5,310 nucleotides of DNA, taken from positions 1 through 5,310 of the forward strand of contig JASLJL010000509.1 of assembly GCA_030152405.1 (NCBI GenBank), read 5' to 3'. The notes below the pieces were generated by a model that saw only the letters and a list, made by a program, of their open reading frames with translations, had not been told where the DNA came from and made no database searches. The number at the start of each line of letters is the position of its first letter. Within the stretch, counting starts at the first letter, position 1. Of the stretch, positions 1-4,643 are shown one piece after another. The DNA is from Gordonia sp. (in: high G+C Gram-positive bacteria) (GTDB lineage: Bacteria; Actinomycetota; Actinomycetes; Mycobacteriales; Mycobacteriaceae). The translations under genes and the position numbers were made by a program.

Positions 1-860
1 CGATCCACACCGCCTGGTCCGCCGACGGGATCGGGACGTTGGACGACGACGAGACCACGACGCTCGCGGGCCAGACCGTCACTCGGTACCCGACGCTGGT
101 CGTCGTCCCAGGGCGCGGAGTGCGAGTGTCGACGGTCGCGAGTTCGACCGCTCGGGACAGCGGCATCGCCGCGGGAGTGGGGCTGCTCCTCACCCTCGCC
201 ATCGCCCCGCCGAGCCGCAAGCTCGCGTCCACGCTGCCGCCCGCACGCCGCCTCGCACTCAGTCAGAGCCCGTACAAAGACGTCGACGCGATGCTCGCCG
301 ACTGCACCAGACGGGCCATCGCCGATGTGCTGCAGGGAGAGAAGGGTCTGGGAGACGTTCGAAGCCCCGCGGATTTCGCCGCGCTGTCCGGCCGCGTCGC
401 ACCGCGAGCTCGTGCTCTCGCCCCGGAGTACTTCGAACTCGCGGTCGCCGCACTCGCCGAATACTCCGAGCTGCGCCGGACGATCGACACTCGCTCCGGG
501 ACACTGGCCGCCGACGATGTCGCAGATCAGGCGGCAGACCTGGTGTTCGACGGTTTCATCGCGGCCACCTCAGGAGCGCGACTGAAGGCACTGCCGCGGT
601 ACCTGACGGGGGCACGTCTGCGACTGGAGGCCCTCCCCGGCTCCGCCGCCCGCGACAACGCGGGCATGGCAGTCGTCGACCGGGTCGTCGCCGCGTGGAA
701 CCAACGTCTCGCCCAGGTTCCCGAGTCACGCCAGGACGCGCTGAACGATCTCGTTCAATGGCAGCTGGAAGAGCTCCGCGTGAGCCTGTTCGCACAGCAG
801 CTCGGAACGCAGGGACCGATCTCGGAGAAGCGCGTGATCAAAGCGATCACGCAGTTCTGA
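1..860 (+). CDS. hrpA: ATP-dependent RNA helicase HrpA, C-terminal part (5' end cut by window edge)
   Basis: The reading frame is open from the left edge (first full codon at position 3) to TGA at 858-860, giving 285 residues. A TTG at 39 is in frame but is internal, because homology-like sequence (IHTAWSADGIGTL) continues upstream of it. The translation matches the C-terminal DUF3418 half of HrpA as I know it from E. coli: a GLLLTLAIAPPSRKL-like block (E. coli has LLLLNIPSP), then QSPYKDVDAMLADC, then the highly conserved tail EELRVSLFAQQLGTQGPISEKR. HrpA is a DEAH-box RNA helicase of about 1300 residues, so roughly the last fifth is present and the helicase motifs lie outside the window. 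In E. coli it processes fimbrial mRNA and resolves stalled or collided ribosomes; its role in actinobacteria is less clear. It converges on nrdR, with only 16 bp between the stop codons. No frameshift is seen. Confidence 0.93.
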   Translation, partial: IHTAWSADGIGTLDDDETTTLAGQTVTRYPTLVVVPGRGVRVSTVASSTARDSGIAAGVGLLLTLAIAPPSRKLASTLPPARRLALSQSPYKDVDAMLADCTRRAIADVLQGEKGLGDVRSPADFAALSGRVAPRARALAPEYFELAVAALAEYSELRRTIDTRSGTLAADDVADQAADLVFDGFIAATSGARLKALPRYLTGARLRLEALPGSAARDNAGMAVVDRVVAAWNQRLAQVPESRQDALNDLVQWQLEELRVSLFAQQLGTQGPISEKRVIKAITQF

Positions 861-876
861 CTGTCCGAGCGGAGTT

Positions 877-1323
877 TCAGACGCGCTCGCGGAGCTCGTC
901 GATCTCCTTCTGGAAGTCGTCGGCAGACTCGAACGATTTATAGACCGATGCGAATCGCAGGTACGCGACCTCGTCGAGGTCGCGCAGCGGACGCAGAATC
1001 GCCAGACCCACCTCGTTACTCGGGATCTCGGCCGAACCGGAGCCGCGGACCGCGTCCTCCACCTGGGAAGCAAGCTGTGCGAGAGCGTCTTCGCTCACGC
1101 TGCGGCCCTGGCAGGCGCGGCGCACGCCCTTCATCACCTTCTCGCGGCTGAAGGGCTCGGTGACGCCGTTGCGTTTCACCACGGACAGCACGGCGGCCTC
1201 CACGGTGCTGAACCGTCGGCCGCATTCGGCGCATGACCGGCGTCGTCGGATCGCGAGACCGTCGTCGGCCACGCGGGAGTCCACGACTCGGGTGTCGTCG
1301 TTCTTGCAGAACGGGCAGCGCAT
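877..1323 (-). CDS. nrdR: Transcriptional repressor NrdR of ribonucleotide reductase genes
   Basis: This gene encodes 148 residues, close to the usual NrdR length of about 150. The N-terminus MRCPFC is the family hallmark and fixes the ATG at 1323. The zinc ribbon uses Cys3, Cys6, Cys31 and Cys34, with an arginine run (residues 26-29) just before the second Cys pair. An ATP-cone domain follows at about residues 46-136 ([24 protein letters not shown]). NrdR senses ATP/dATP through this cone and represses nrd operons by binding paired NrdR boxes. It lies 30 bp downstream of divS on the same strand with no visible terminator between them, so the two are probably co-transcribed and nrdR should rise in the SOS response. 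The Shine-Dalgarno is poor: GAGGG directly touches the ATG, which suggests translation helped by divS or a weak start. No NrdR box pair was noticed here, as expected since no nrd genes are present. Confidence 0.96.
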   Translation of the reverse strand: MRCPFCKNDDTRVVDSRVADDGLAIRRRRSCAECGRRFSTVEAAVLSVVKRNGVTEPFSREKVMKGVRRACQGRSVSEDALAQLASQVEDAVRGSGSAEIPSNEVGLAILRPLRDLDEVAYLRFASVYKSFESADDFQKEIDELRERV

Positions 1324-1353
1324 CCCTCGACAATACGCGGACCGCTCGTCACC

Positions 1354-1953
1354 TCAGTACGCGGGAGCGACCAGCGACTGGCTCACGCGCAGACCCGAGG
1401 TCTCGAGGCCGTTCATCGCCCGAAGCCGCTCGACGACGCCCGCTGCCGGCAGATCGGGAGCGATCCGGCGCGCGACATCGGTGAGCGATTCGCCGGACCG
1501 GACGTGCACGACCTGGGTGGCGGCCGGCACGCTCGGATCGGCCGCGGCCTCGTATGAACCACCGAGGATGGCGAGGATCCACACGCCGCCCGCCATGATC
1601 GCACCGAGGACGATCGATCCGACGACCTTCCGGCGGCGGTACACCGCTTCGATGTTCGAACGCCGCGACGCAGTCGTCGGCGCCTCCGTTCGCACGTCGC
1701 CGTGAGTCCGCATCACGAACCGATCGCGGGTCTCCCACTCCGTCGAGACGCGTCCCGGGGCCACGACAGCGGTCCCCGCGCGGCGTCGATCACGCCCGCT
1801 GGGCCGGCAGACATTGGCGTCGACCCGCTGTGTTCCACGAGTCGCACGACGAGCGCGGACGACCGGGACGTCGCAGGTCATGACGGTGATCGACGACCGC
1901 TCGTCGCGGCGAGCACCGCGAGGTGCGGGACGGTTCATCAGTGCCTGACTCAT
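1354..1953 (-). CDS. divS: LysM-domain membrane protein, DivS/ChiZ (Rv2719c)-type SOS cell-division inhibitor
   Basis: This gene encodes 199 residues. The ATG at 1953 is chosen because AGGAG lies 6 nt upstream (1960-1964). A longer in-frame start at 2010 would run through two SOS boxes and the promoter. Residues 1-108 are a low-complexity, arginine-rich, presumably cytoplasmic region. Residues 109-131 (from KVVGSIVLGAIM on) form one membrane segment. Residues about 148-198 are an extracytoplasmic LysM domain (VVHVRSGESLTDVARRIAPD) that binds peptidoglycan. Position between lexA and nrdR identifies it with C. glutamicum DivS, which blocks division during SOS, and M. tuberculosis Rv2719c/ChiZ, reported as a cell-wall hydrolase affecting FtsZ rings. 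It is somewhat longer than Rv2719c (about 165 residues), the extra length lying in the N-terminal tail. Regulation is by LexA (two boxes) and probably also by a RecA-independent promoter. No catalytic domain other than LysM is visible, so hydrolase activity is inferred only from the relative. Confidence 0.88.
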   Translation of the reverse strand: MSQALMNRPAPRGARRDERSSITVMTCDVPVVRARRATRGTQRVDANVCRPSGRDRRRAGTAVVAPGRVSTEWETRDRFVMRTHGDVRTEAPTTASRRSNIEAVYRRRKVVGSIVLGAIMAGGVWILAILGGSYEAAADPSVPAATQVVHVRSGESLTDVARRIAPDLPAAGVVERLRAMNGLETSGLRVSQSLVAPAY

Positions 1954-1959
1954 CGGAAT

Positions 1960-1964
1960 CTCCT
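1960..1964 (-). promoter_or_regulatory. Ribosome binding site of divS
   Basis: The minus strand reads AGGAG followed by ATTCCG and then ATG at 1953. This strong Shine-Dalgarno with 6-nt spacing decides the divS start in favour of 1953 over the upstream ATG at 2010. SOS box A begins only 3 bp upstream of it. Confidence 0.8.
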
Positions 1965-1966
1965 GT

Positions 1967-1982
1967 TCGATCGCTTGTTCGA
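1967..1982. promoter_or_regulatory. SOS box A (LexA operator), divS-proximal
   Basis: TCGATCGCTTGTTCGA matches the actinobacterial LexA palindrome TCGAAC-N4-GTTCGA at 11 of 12 defined positions (T for A at position 5). It lies 13 bp upstream of the divS ATG, downstream of the predicted transcription start. LexA bound here would act as a roadblock in the leader. It shares its last base with SOS box B. Confidence 0.85.
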
Positions 1983-1997
1983 AGAACTTATGTTCGA
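1982..1997. promoter_or_regulatory. SOS box B (LexA operator), at the predicted divS transcription start
   Basis: AAGAACTTATGTTCGA matches TCGAAC-N4-GTTCGA at 10 of 12 defined positions, with both mismatches in the first two bases. Its centre is 15 bp from that of box A, about one and a half helical turns, so two LexA dimers would sit on different faces unless they compete. It covers the predicted divS start point (about 1992), just downstream of the -10 element. Confidence 0.7.
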
Positions 1998-1998
1998 C

Positions 1999-2021
1999 AG
2001 TTAACACCATGGGTCTGACAA
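1999..2021 (-). promoter_or_regulatory. Putative RecA-independent DNA-damage promoter (RecA-NDp/PafBC type) of divS
   Basis: On the minus strand the sequence is TTGTCAGAC, then 8 bp, then TTAACT. The mycobacterial RecA-NDp consensus, as I recall it, is TTGTCAGTG-N8-TA-N3-T, so the upstream element matches at its first seven bases and the spacing is identical; the -10 has T instead of A at its second base. Mtb Rv2719c, the gene in the same position, is reported to be damage-inducible independently of RecA, which supports the reading. The predicted start point (about 1992) falls inside SOS box B, so LexA could also repress it. This is inference from motif and orthology. Confidence 0.5.
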
Positions 2022-2043
2022 AGTCAGCAACACGTCGAACAAT
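2015..2043 (+). promoter_or_regulatory. Putative lexA promoter
   Basis: CTGACA (2015-2020, 5 of 6 to TTGACA), a 17-bp spacer and AACAAT (2038-2043, 4 of 6 to TATAAT) form a reasonable sigma-A-type promoter. Transcription would begin near 2050, giving a leader of about 69 nt. The -10 lies inside SOS box C, the standard layout for LexA autorepression. The -35 overlaps the TTGTCAG element of the divergent divS promoter, so the two promoters would share bases. Confidence 0.5.
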
Positions 2044-2050
2044 TGTTTGA
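2035..2050. promoter_or_regulatory. SOS box C (LexA operator) controlling lexA
   Basis: TCGAACAATTGTTTGA matches TCGAAC-N4-GTTCGA at 11 of 12 defined positions (T for C in the right half). It covers the predicted lexA -10 and start point and gives autoregulation. A TTG within it at 2047 opens the lexA frame but cannot sensibly be a start codon, because it lies at or before the predicted start of transcription. Confidence 0.85.
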
Positions 2051-2104
2051 AATCTGTGATCCAGTCGACTAATCTGAGGTCACTCATCAAGGCGATGTTC
2101 GAAC

Positions 2105-2111
2105 GGAAGGA
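2105..2111 (+). promoter_or_regulatory. Ribosome binding site of lexA
   Basis: GGAAGGA lies 7 nt upstream of ATG 2119 and 4 nt upstream of GTG 2116. The spacing favours the ATG, giving MADNPDP as the N-terminus. Confidence 0.65.
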
Positions 2112-2118
2112 CCGAGTG

Positions 2119-2790
2119 ATGGCCGACAATCCCGACCCACTGCTCTCGACCGCGACGCTGGAGGCGTCGCTGACGGAGCGGCAGCGCGAGGTGCTCGAGG
2201 TCATCCGCACATCGGTCCGTGAACGCGGGTACCCGCCGAGCATCCGCGAGATCGGCGAAGCCGTCGGCCTGACCTCGACGTCGTCGGTGGCGCACCAGCT
2301 CCGCACCCTCGAACGGCGCGGCCTGCTCAAGCGCGATCCGCATCGTCCGCGTGCGGTGAACGTCCGCGACGACAATCGGACGCCGCCCGCCGCCGACACG
2401 TCCGAGTCGCTGCCGACTCCCACGTTCGTGCCCGTGCTCGGCCGGATCGCCGCTGGTGGGCCGATCCTCGCCGAGCAGGCGGTCGAAGAGGTCTTCCCCA
2501 TGCCGCGCGAGCTGGTGGGCGACGGCTCGCTGTTCATGCTCCGCGTCGTGGGCGAGTCGATGATCGACGCCGCCATCTGCGACGGCGACTGGGTCGTGGT
2601 CCGTCAGCAGAACGTCGCCGAGAACGGCGACATCGTCGCTGCGATGATCGACGGCGAAGCGACAGTCAAGACGTTCAAGCGCAAGGACGGCCACGTGTGG
2701 CTGCTCCCCCACAACGAGCATTTCGACCCGATCCCGGGTGACGACGCCGCCGTCCTCGGCAAGGTCGTGACGGTGATGCGTCGTATCTGA
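2119..2790 (+). CDS. lexA: LexA repressor (SOS regulator, self-cleaving serine-lysine peptidase)
   Basis: This gene encodes 223 residues from ATG 2119, chosen by the Shine-Dalgarno at 2105-2111. Upstream in-frame starts (TTG 2047, ATG 2095) lie in the operator or leader. The N-terminal winged helix-turn-helix (residues about 17-72) has [12 protein letters not shown] and the recognition region [22 protein letters not shown] linker (about 80-102) follows. The C-terminal S24 domain carries the Ala112-Gly113 cleavage site in [10 protein letters not shown], nucleophile Ser147 in VVGESMID and general base Lys184 in EATVKTFK. All catalytic residues are present, so RecA-stimulated autocleavage should work. 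LexA represses DNA-repair genes, itself (box C) and the divergent divS (boxes A and B). It converges on ptsI with 24 bp between the stop codons, and its own stop lies inside a hairpin. Confidence 0.97.
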   Translation: MADNPDPLLSTATLEASLTERQREVLEVIRTSVRERGYPPSIREIGEAVGLTSTSSVAHQLRTLERRGLLKRDPHRPRAVNVRDDNRTPPAADTSESLPTPTFVPVLGRIAAGGPILAEQAVEEVFPMPRELVGDGSLFMLRVVGESMIDAAICDGDWVVVRQQNVAENGDIVAAMIDGEATVKTFKRKDGHVWLLPHNEHFDPIPGDDAAVLGKVVTVMRRI

Positions 2791-2800
2791 CGCATCACCG
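2771..2800. terminator. Hairpin 1 across the lexA stop codon (probable terminator)
   Basis: CGGTGATGCGTC (2771-2782) is followed by a 6-nt loop (2783-2788) and its exact reverse complement GACGCATCACCG (2789-2800). This is a perfect 12-bp, GC-rich stem. The lexA TGA (2788-2790) sits at the loop-stem junction, so the last six lexA codons form the 5' arm. There is no U-tract, as is common in GC-rich actinobacteria. It also lies downstream of ptsI on the other strand, after hairpin 2. Confidence 0.7.
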
Positions 2801-2801
2801 C

Positions 2802-2831
2802 CGGTGGTCGACGACTAAGCGTCGACCACCG
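2802..2831. terminator. Hairpin 2 across the ptsI stop codon (probable terminator)
   Basis: CGGTGGTCGACG (2802-2813) is followed by a 6-nt loop (2814-2819) and its exact reverse complement CGTCGACCACCG (2820-2831). This is again a perfect 12-bp stem with a 6-nt loop, one base after hairpin 1. The ptsI stop (2815-2817 on the minus strand) is in the loop. It would serve as a second barrier for lexA transcripts and the first for ptsI transcripts. No U-tract follows in either direction. Confidence 0.7.
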
Positions 2832-4527
2832 CACGCGCGGCGTCTCGCGCCTGCGCGGCACTGCTCGCAGCCAGGGCCGCCGCCGCTGCGTCGCGGCACT
2901 GCTGCAACGTCACACCGCTCAGTTTCAGCCCGACCGCCGAAGCCGCCGCGGGCGCCGACGACAACGACCGGACGCCGAGACCGACGAGGACGCAGGCGAG
3001 CAACGGGTCGGCGGCGGCCTCCCCGCACACTCCGACCTGCTTGCCGAGTTTTACACCCGCCGCACCGATGATGTCGATCAGCGCCAGGACCGCGGGCTGC
3101 CACGGATCGGTCAGCGATGCGAGTTCGGGCGACATCCGATCGGCCGCCATCGTGTACTGCGTCAGGTCATTGGTGCCGACCGACACGAAATCGACTTCGG
3201 CGAGGATCCGCTCCGCCAGGATCGCGGCGGACGGGACTTCGATCATCACGCCCGGGACCATTCCGCGGTCCCGCACCTGCGCGGCGAATTCGCGCGCCTC
3301 GTCGACGGTCGCGATCATCGGAGCCATCACCCACGGCACGGCCGACGCCCCCTGCGCCGCCGCGGCGAGCGCGTCCAGCTGTCCGTTGCGGATCTCCGGA
3401 TACGTCGACACGATCCGATTGCCGCGCACGCCCATCGCGGGGTTCGGCTCATCTGGGCTCGTGACGAACTTCAGCGGCTTGTCCGACCCCGCGTCGAGCG
3501 TGCGGATGACCACCTTCTGACCGTCGAACGCATCGATGACCTCGCGATACAGGGTCGTCTGCTCGTCGAGCGTCGGCTCGGTGGCGCGGTCGAGGAAGGC
3601 GAGCTCGGTGCGGAACAGACCGACGCCCTCGACCGGTGCCGATGTCGCCGATCGCGCGGAGACGCCGTCGGCCACATTCGCGAGAATCAGGACTCCCTCA
3701 CCGTCAGCGGTGGCGCCCGGCCCGCGCCACGCGGCGATCTCCTCGGCATGCTTCCGAGAGTTCTCGATCGCCGCGGAGATGAGGTCGGCGTCGGGGTCGA
3801 CTCCGATCGTTCCGGTCGTGCCGTCGACGTAGCCGTTGACGCCGGTCGGGATGGTGTCGAGTTCGGGTGCGGCGACGATGCACGGGATGCCGAGTTGCCG
3901 GGCGATGATCGCGGTGTGACTGCTGGGACCACCCAGGCGCATCGCCAGACCGACGACGAGGCTCGGGTCGAGACCTGCGGTGTCCGCGGGCGCGAGATCG
4001 TCCGCGCACAGGATCGACGGAACGTCCGGCGTGGGGATGCCGGGCTCTGGCAGCCCGAGGAGCTCGGCGATCACTCGGTCCCGGACGTCTCGCAGATCGG
4101 TGACCCGCTCGGCCATCAGGCCGCCGAGCTTGGTGAACATCTCAACGAACTGCTCGGTGGCCGACGCTGCAGCCGAGGCCGCAGGCGCGCCCGCTTTGAT
4201 GAGCTTGGAGGCGGCACCGATCCACCCGCGATCACGAGCGAGACCCGCTGTGGCGGTGAGGACTTCGGCCGAGACCCCGGTGCTGTGGGACGCGCGGTCG
4301 GCCAACCGGGCCGCCACCGCCTCAGCCGCATCGACGAATCGGGCAGCCTCGGCGTCGCGATCGCTCTCGGGCACCTGCGGTGCCGACGCGTCGAACGTCG
4401 GCCGTTCCCCGACCCGGATGATCGGCCCGTATGCGAGTCCACCCACCACCGGGGTTCCACTCACGAGAACGGATGCGGCGAACGGATTGGCTGCGGACTG
4501 CACGGGCGCGGAATCGATCTTCGTCAT
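2815..4527 (-). CDS. ptsI: Phosphoenolpyruvate-protein phosphotransferase (PTS enzyme I)
   Basis: This gene encodes 570 residues, near the usual 570-575. Enzyme I takes phosphate from PEP and passes it to HPr (ptsH), the first step of all PTS sugar uptake; it is cytoplasmic. Residues about 20-145 hold the N-terminal HPr-binding region. The phosphohistidine domain has His204 in GGPSSHTAIIARQLGIP. The C-terminal PEP-binding barrel (about 265-555) has Arg306 (GLFRTE), Arg342 (IRTLDAGSDK), the PEP-utiliser signature DFVSVGTNDLTQYTM (446-460) and catalytic Cys501 (VCGEAA). All key residues are present. The ATG at 4527 gives MTKIDSAPV; the longer frame to 4602 runs through the intergenic repeat. 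No Shine-Dalgarno is near this ATG, while a -10-like TAATCT ends 7 nt before it, so a leaderless mRNA is possible. It is divergent from the DeoR regulator and convergent with lexA. Confidence 0.96.
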   Translation of the reverse strand: MTKIDSAPVQSAANPFAASVLVSGTPVVGGLAYGPIIRVGERPTFDASAPQVPESDRDAEAARFVDAAEAVAARLADRASHSTGVSAEVLTATAGLARDRGWIGAASKLIKAGAPAASAAASATEQFVEMFTKLGGLMAERVTDLRDVRDRVIAELLGLPEPGIPTPDVPSILCADDLAPADTAGLDPSLVVGLAMRLGGPSSHTAIIARQLGIPCIVAAPELDTIPTGVNGYVDGTTGTIGVDPDADLISAAIENSRKHAEEIAAWRGPGATADGEGVLILANVADGVSARSATSAPVEGVGLFRTELAFLDRATEPTLDEQTTLYREVIDAFDGQKVVIRTLDAGSDKPLKFVTSPDEPNPAMGVRGNRIVSTYPEIRNGQLDALAAAAQGASAVPWVMAPMIATVDEAREFAAQVRDRGMVPGVMIEVPSAAILAERILAEVDFVSVGTNDLTQYTMAADRMSPELASLTDPWQPAVLALIDIIGAAGVKLGKQVGVCGEAAADPLLACVLVGLGVRSLSSAPAAASAVGLKLSGVTLQQCRDAAAAALAASSAAQARDAARAVVDA

Positions 4528-4534
4528 GTGAGTC

Positions 4535-4540
4535 AGATTA
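4535..4540 (-). promoter_or_regulatory. Possible -10 element of ptsI (leaderless transcript)
   Basis: The minus strand reads TAATCT, then 7 nt, then the ptsI ATG, so transcription would start at or beside the A of the start codon. No good -35 was found at normal spacing. Absence of a Shine-Dalgarno next to the ATG supports a leaderless start, which is common in actinobacteria. An alternative is TTGGAT, 18 bp, CGTAAT further upstream on the minus strand. Confidence 0.3.
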
Positions 4541-4559
4541 CAAGAAGTCCTTGACTCGC

Positions 4560-4588
4560 CTGACATTACGGGAGTAAACACATATGGA
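4560..4588 (+). promoter_or_regulatory. Possible promoter of the DeoR-family regulator gene
   Basis: CTGACA (4560-4565), a 17-bp spacer and TATGGA (4583-4588) resemble a sigma-A promoter. The -10 sits between the two AGTAAACACA repeats, and the predicted start (about 4595) is inside the second, so a protein bound to the repeats would block it. TTGACT at 4551-4556 is an alternative -35 with a poorer -10 partner. Confidence 0.35.
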
Positions 4589-4603
4589 ATCCAAGTAAAC
4601 ACA
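4573..4603. repeat. Direct repeat AGTAAACACA x2, probable DeoR-family operator in the ptsI-fruR divergent region
   Basis: The 10-mer AGTAAACACA occurs at 4573-4582 and 4594-4603, exactly 21 bp apart, or two helical turns. The likeness continues downstream as ATGGAATC versus ATGAATC after one differing base, so the unit is about 18 bp with a one-base indel. On the minus strand it reads TGTGTTTACT, close to the TGTTTG-type motif described for the DeoR-family regulator SugR of C. glutamicum. The repeats stand in an unusually AT-rich stretch between divergent sugar genes. They are probably bound by the adjacent regulator or a related one; this is inferred. Confidence 0.6.
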
Positions 4604-4629
4604 GATGAATCAACATCAATACGGGTGAC

Positions 4630-4638
4630 GGAGAGGAG
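4630..4638 (+). promoter_or_regulatory. Ribosome binding site of fruR
   Basis: GGAGAGGAG is followed by 5 nt and the ATG at 4644. This is a strong Shine-Dalgarno that fixes the start. Confidence 0.75.
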
Positions 4639-4643
4639 TGCGC

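Noticed and set aside
866..889. Hairpin CGAGCG / CGCTCG between hrpA and nrdR as a terminator
   Set aside because: The stem is only 6 bp with a 12-nt loop and no U-tract; such a match is expected by chance in GC-rich DNA.
1160..1705. Plus-strand open frame (181 residues) opposite nrdR and divS
   Set aside because: It overlaps two well-supported genes, is rich in Arg/Ser/Thr, and has no family resemblance.
1954..2010. N-terminal extension of divS from the ATG at 2010
   Set aside because: It would code through the -10 element and two SOS boxes, whereas AGGAG sits 6 nt before the ATG at 1953.
2087..2104. Possible fourth SOS box near the lexA ribosome-binding site (GTTCGAAC at 2097-2104)
   Set aside because: Only one half-site is good; the full 16-mer matches the consensus at just 9 of 12 positions.
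2047..2118. N-terminal extension of lexA from TTG 2047 (or ATG 2095)
   Set aside because: The TTG is inside SOS box C near the predicted transcription start; the added residues do not look like LexA, and a good Shine-Dalgarno precedes ATG 2119.
2080..2721. Minus-strand open frame (213 residues) opposite lexA
   Set aside because: It is antisense to lexA, His/Arg-rich with no recognisable domain, and spans the lexA leader; shadow frame.
3748..4554. Long plus-strand open frame (268 residues) opposite ptsI
   Set aside because: It is antisense to a clear full-length enzyme I gene; long shadow frames are usual at this GC content and its composition (Arg/Gly-rich, no domain) looks non-coding.
4530..4557. 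Inverted repeat GAGTCA / TGACTC upstream of ptsI
   Set aside because: Only 6 bp with 16 bp between the arms; too weak to call an operator without conservation data.
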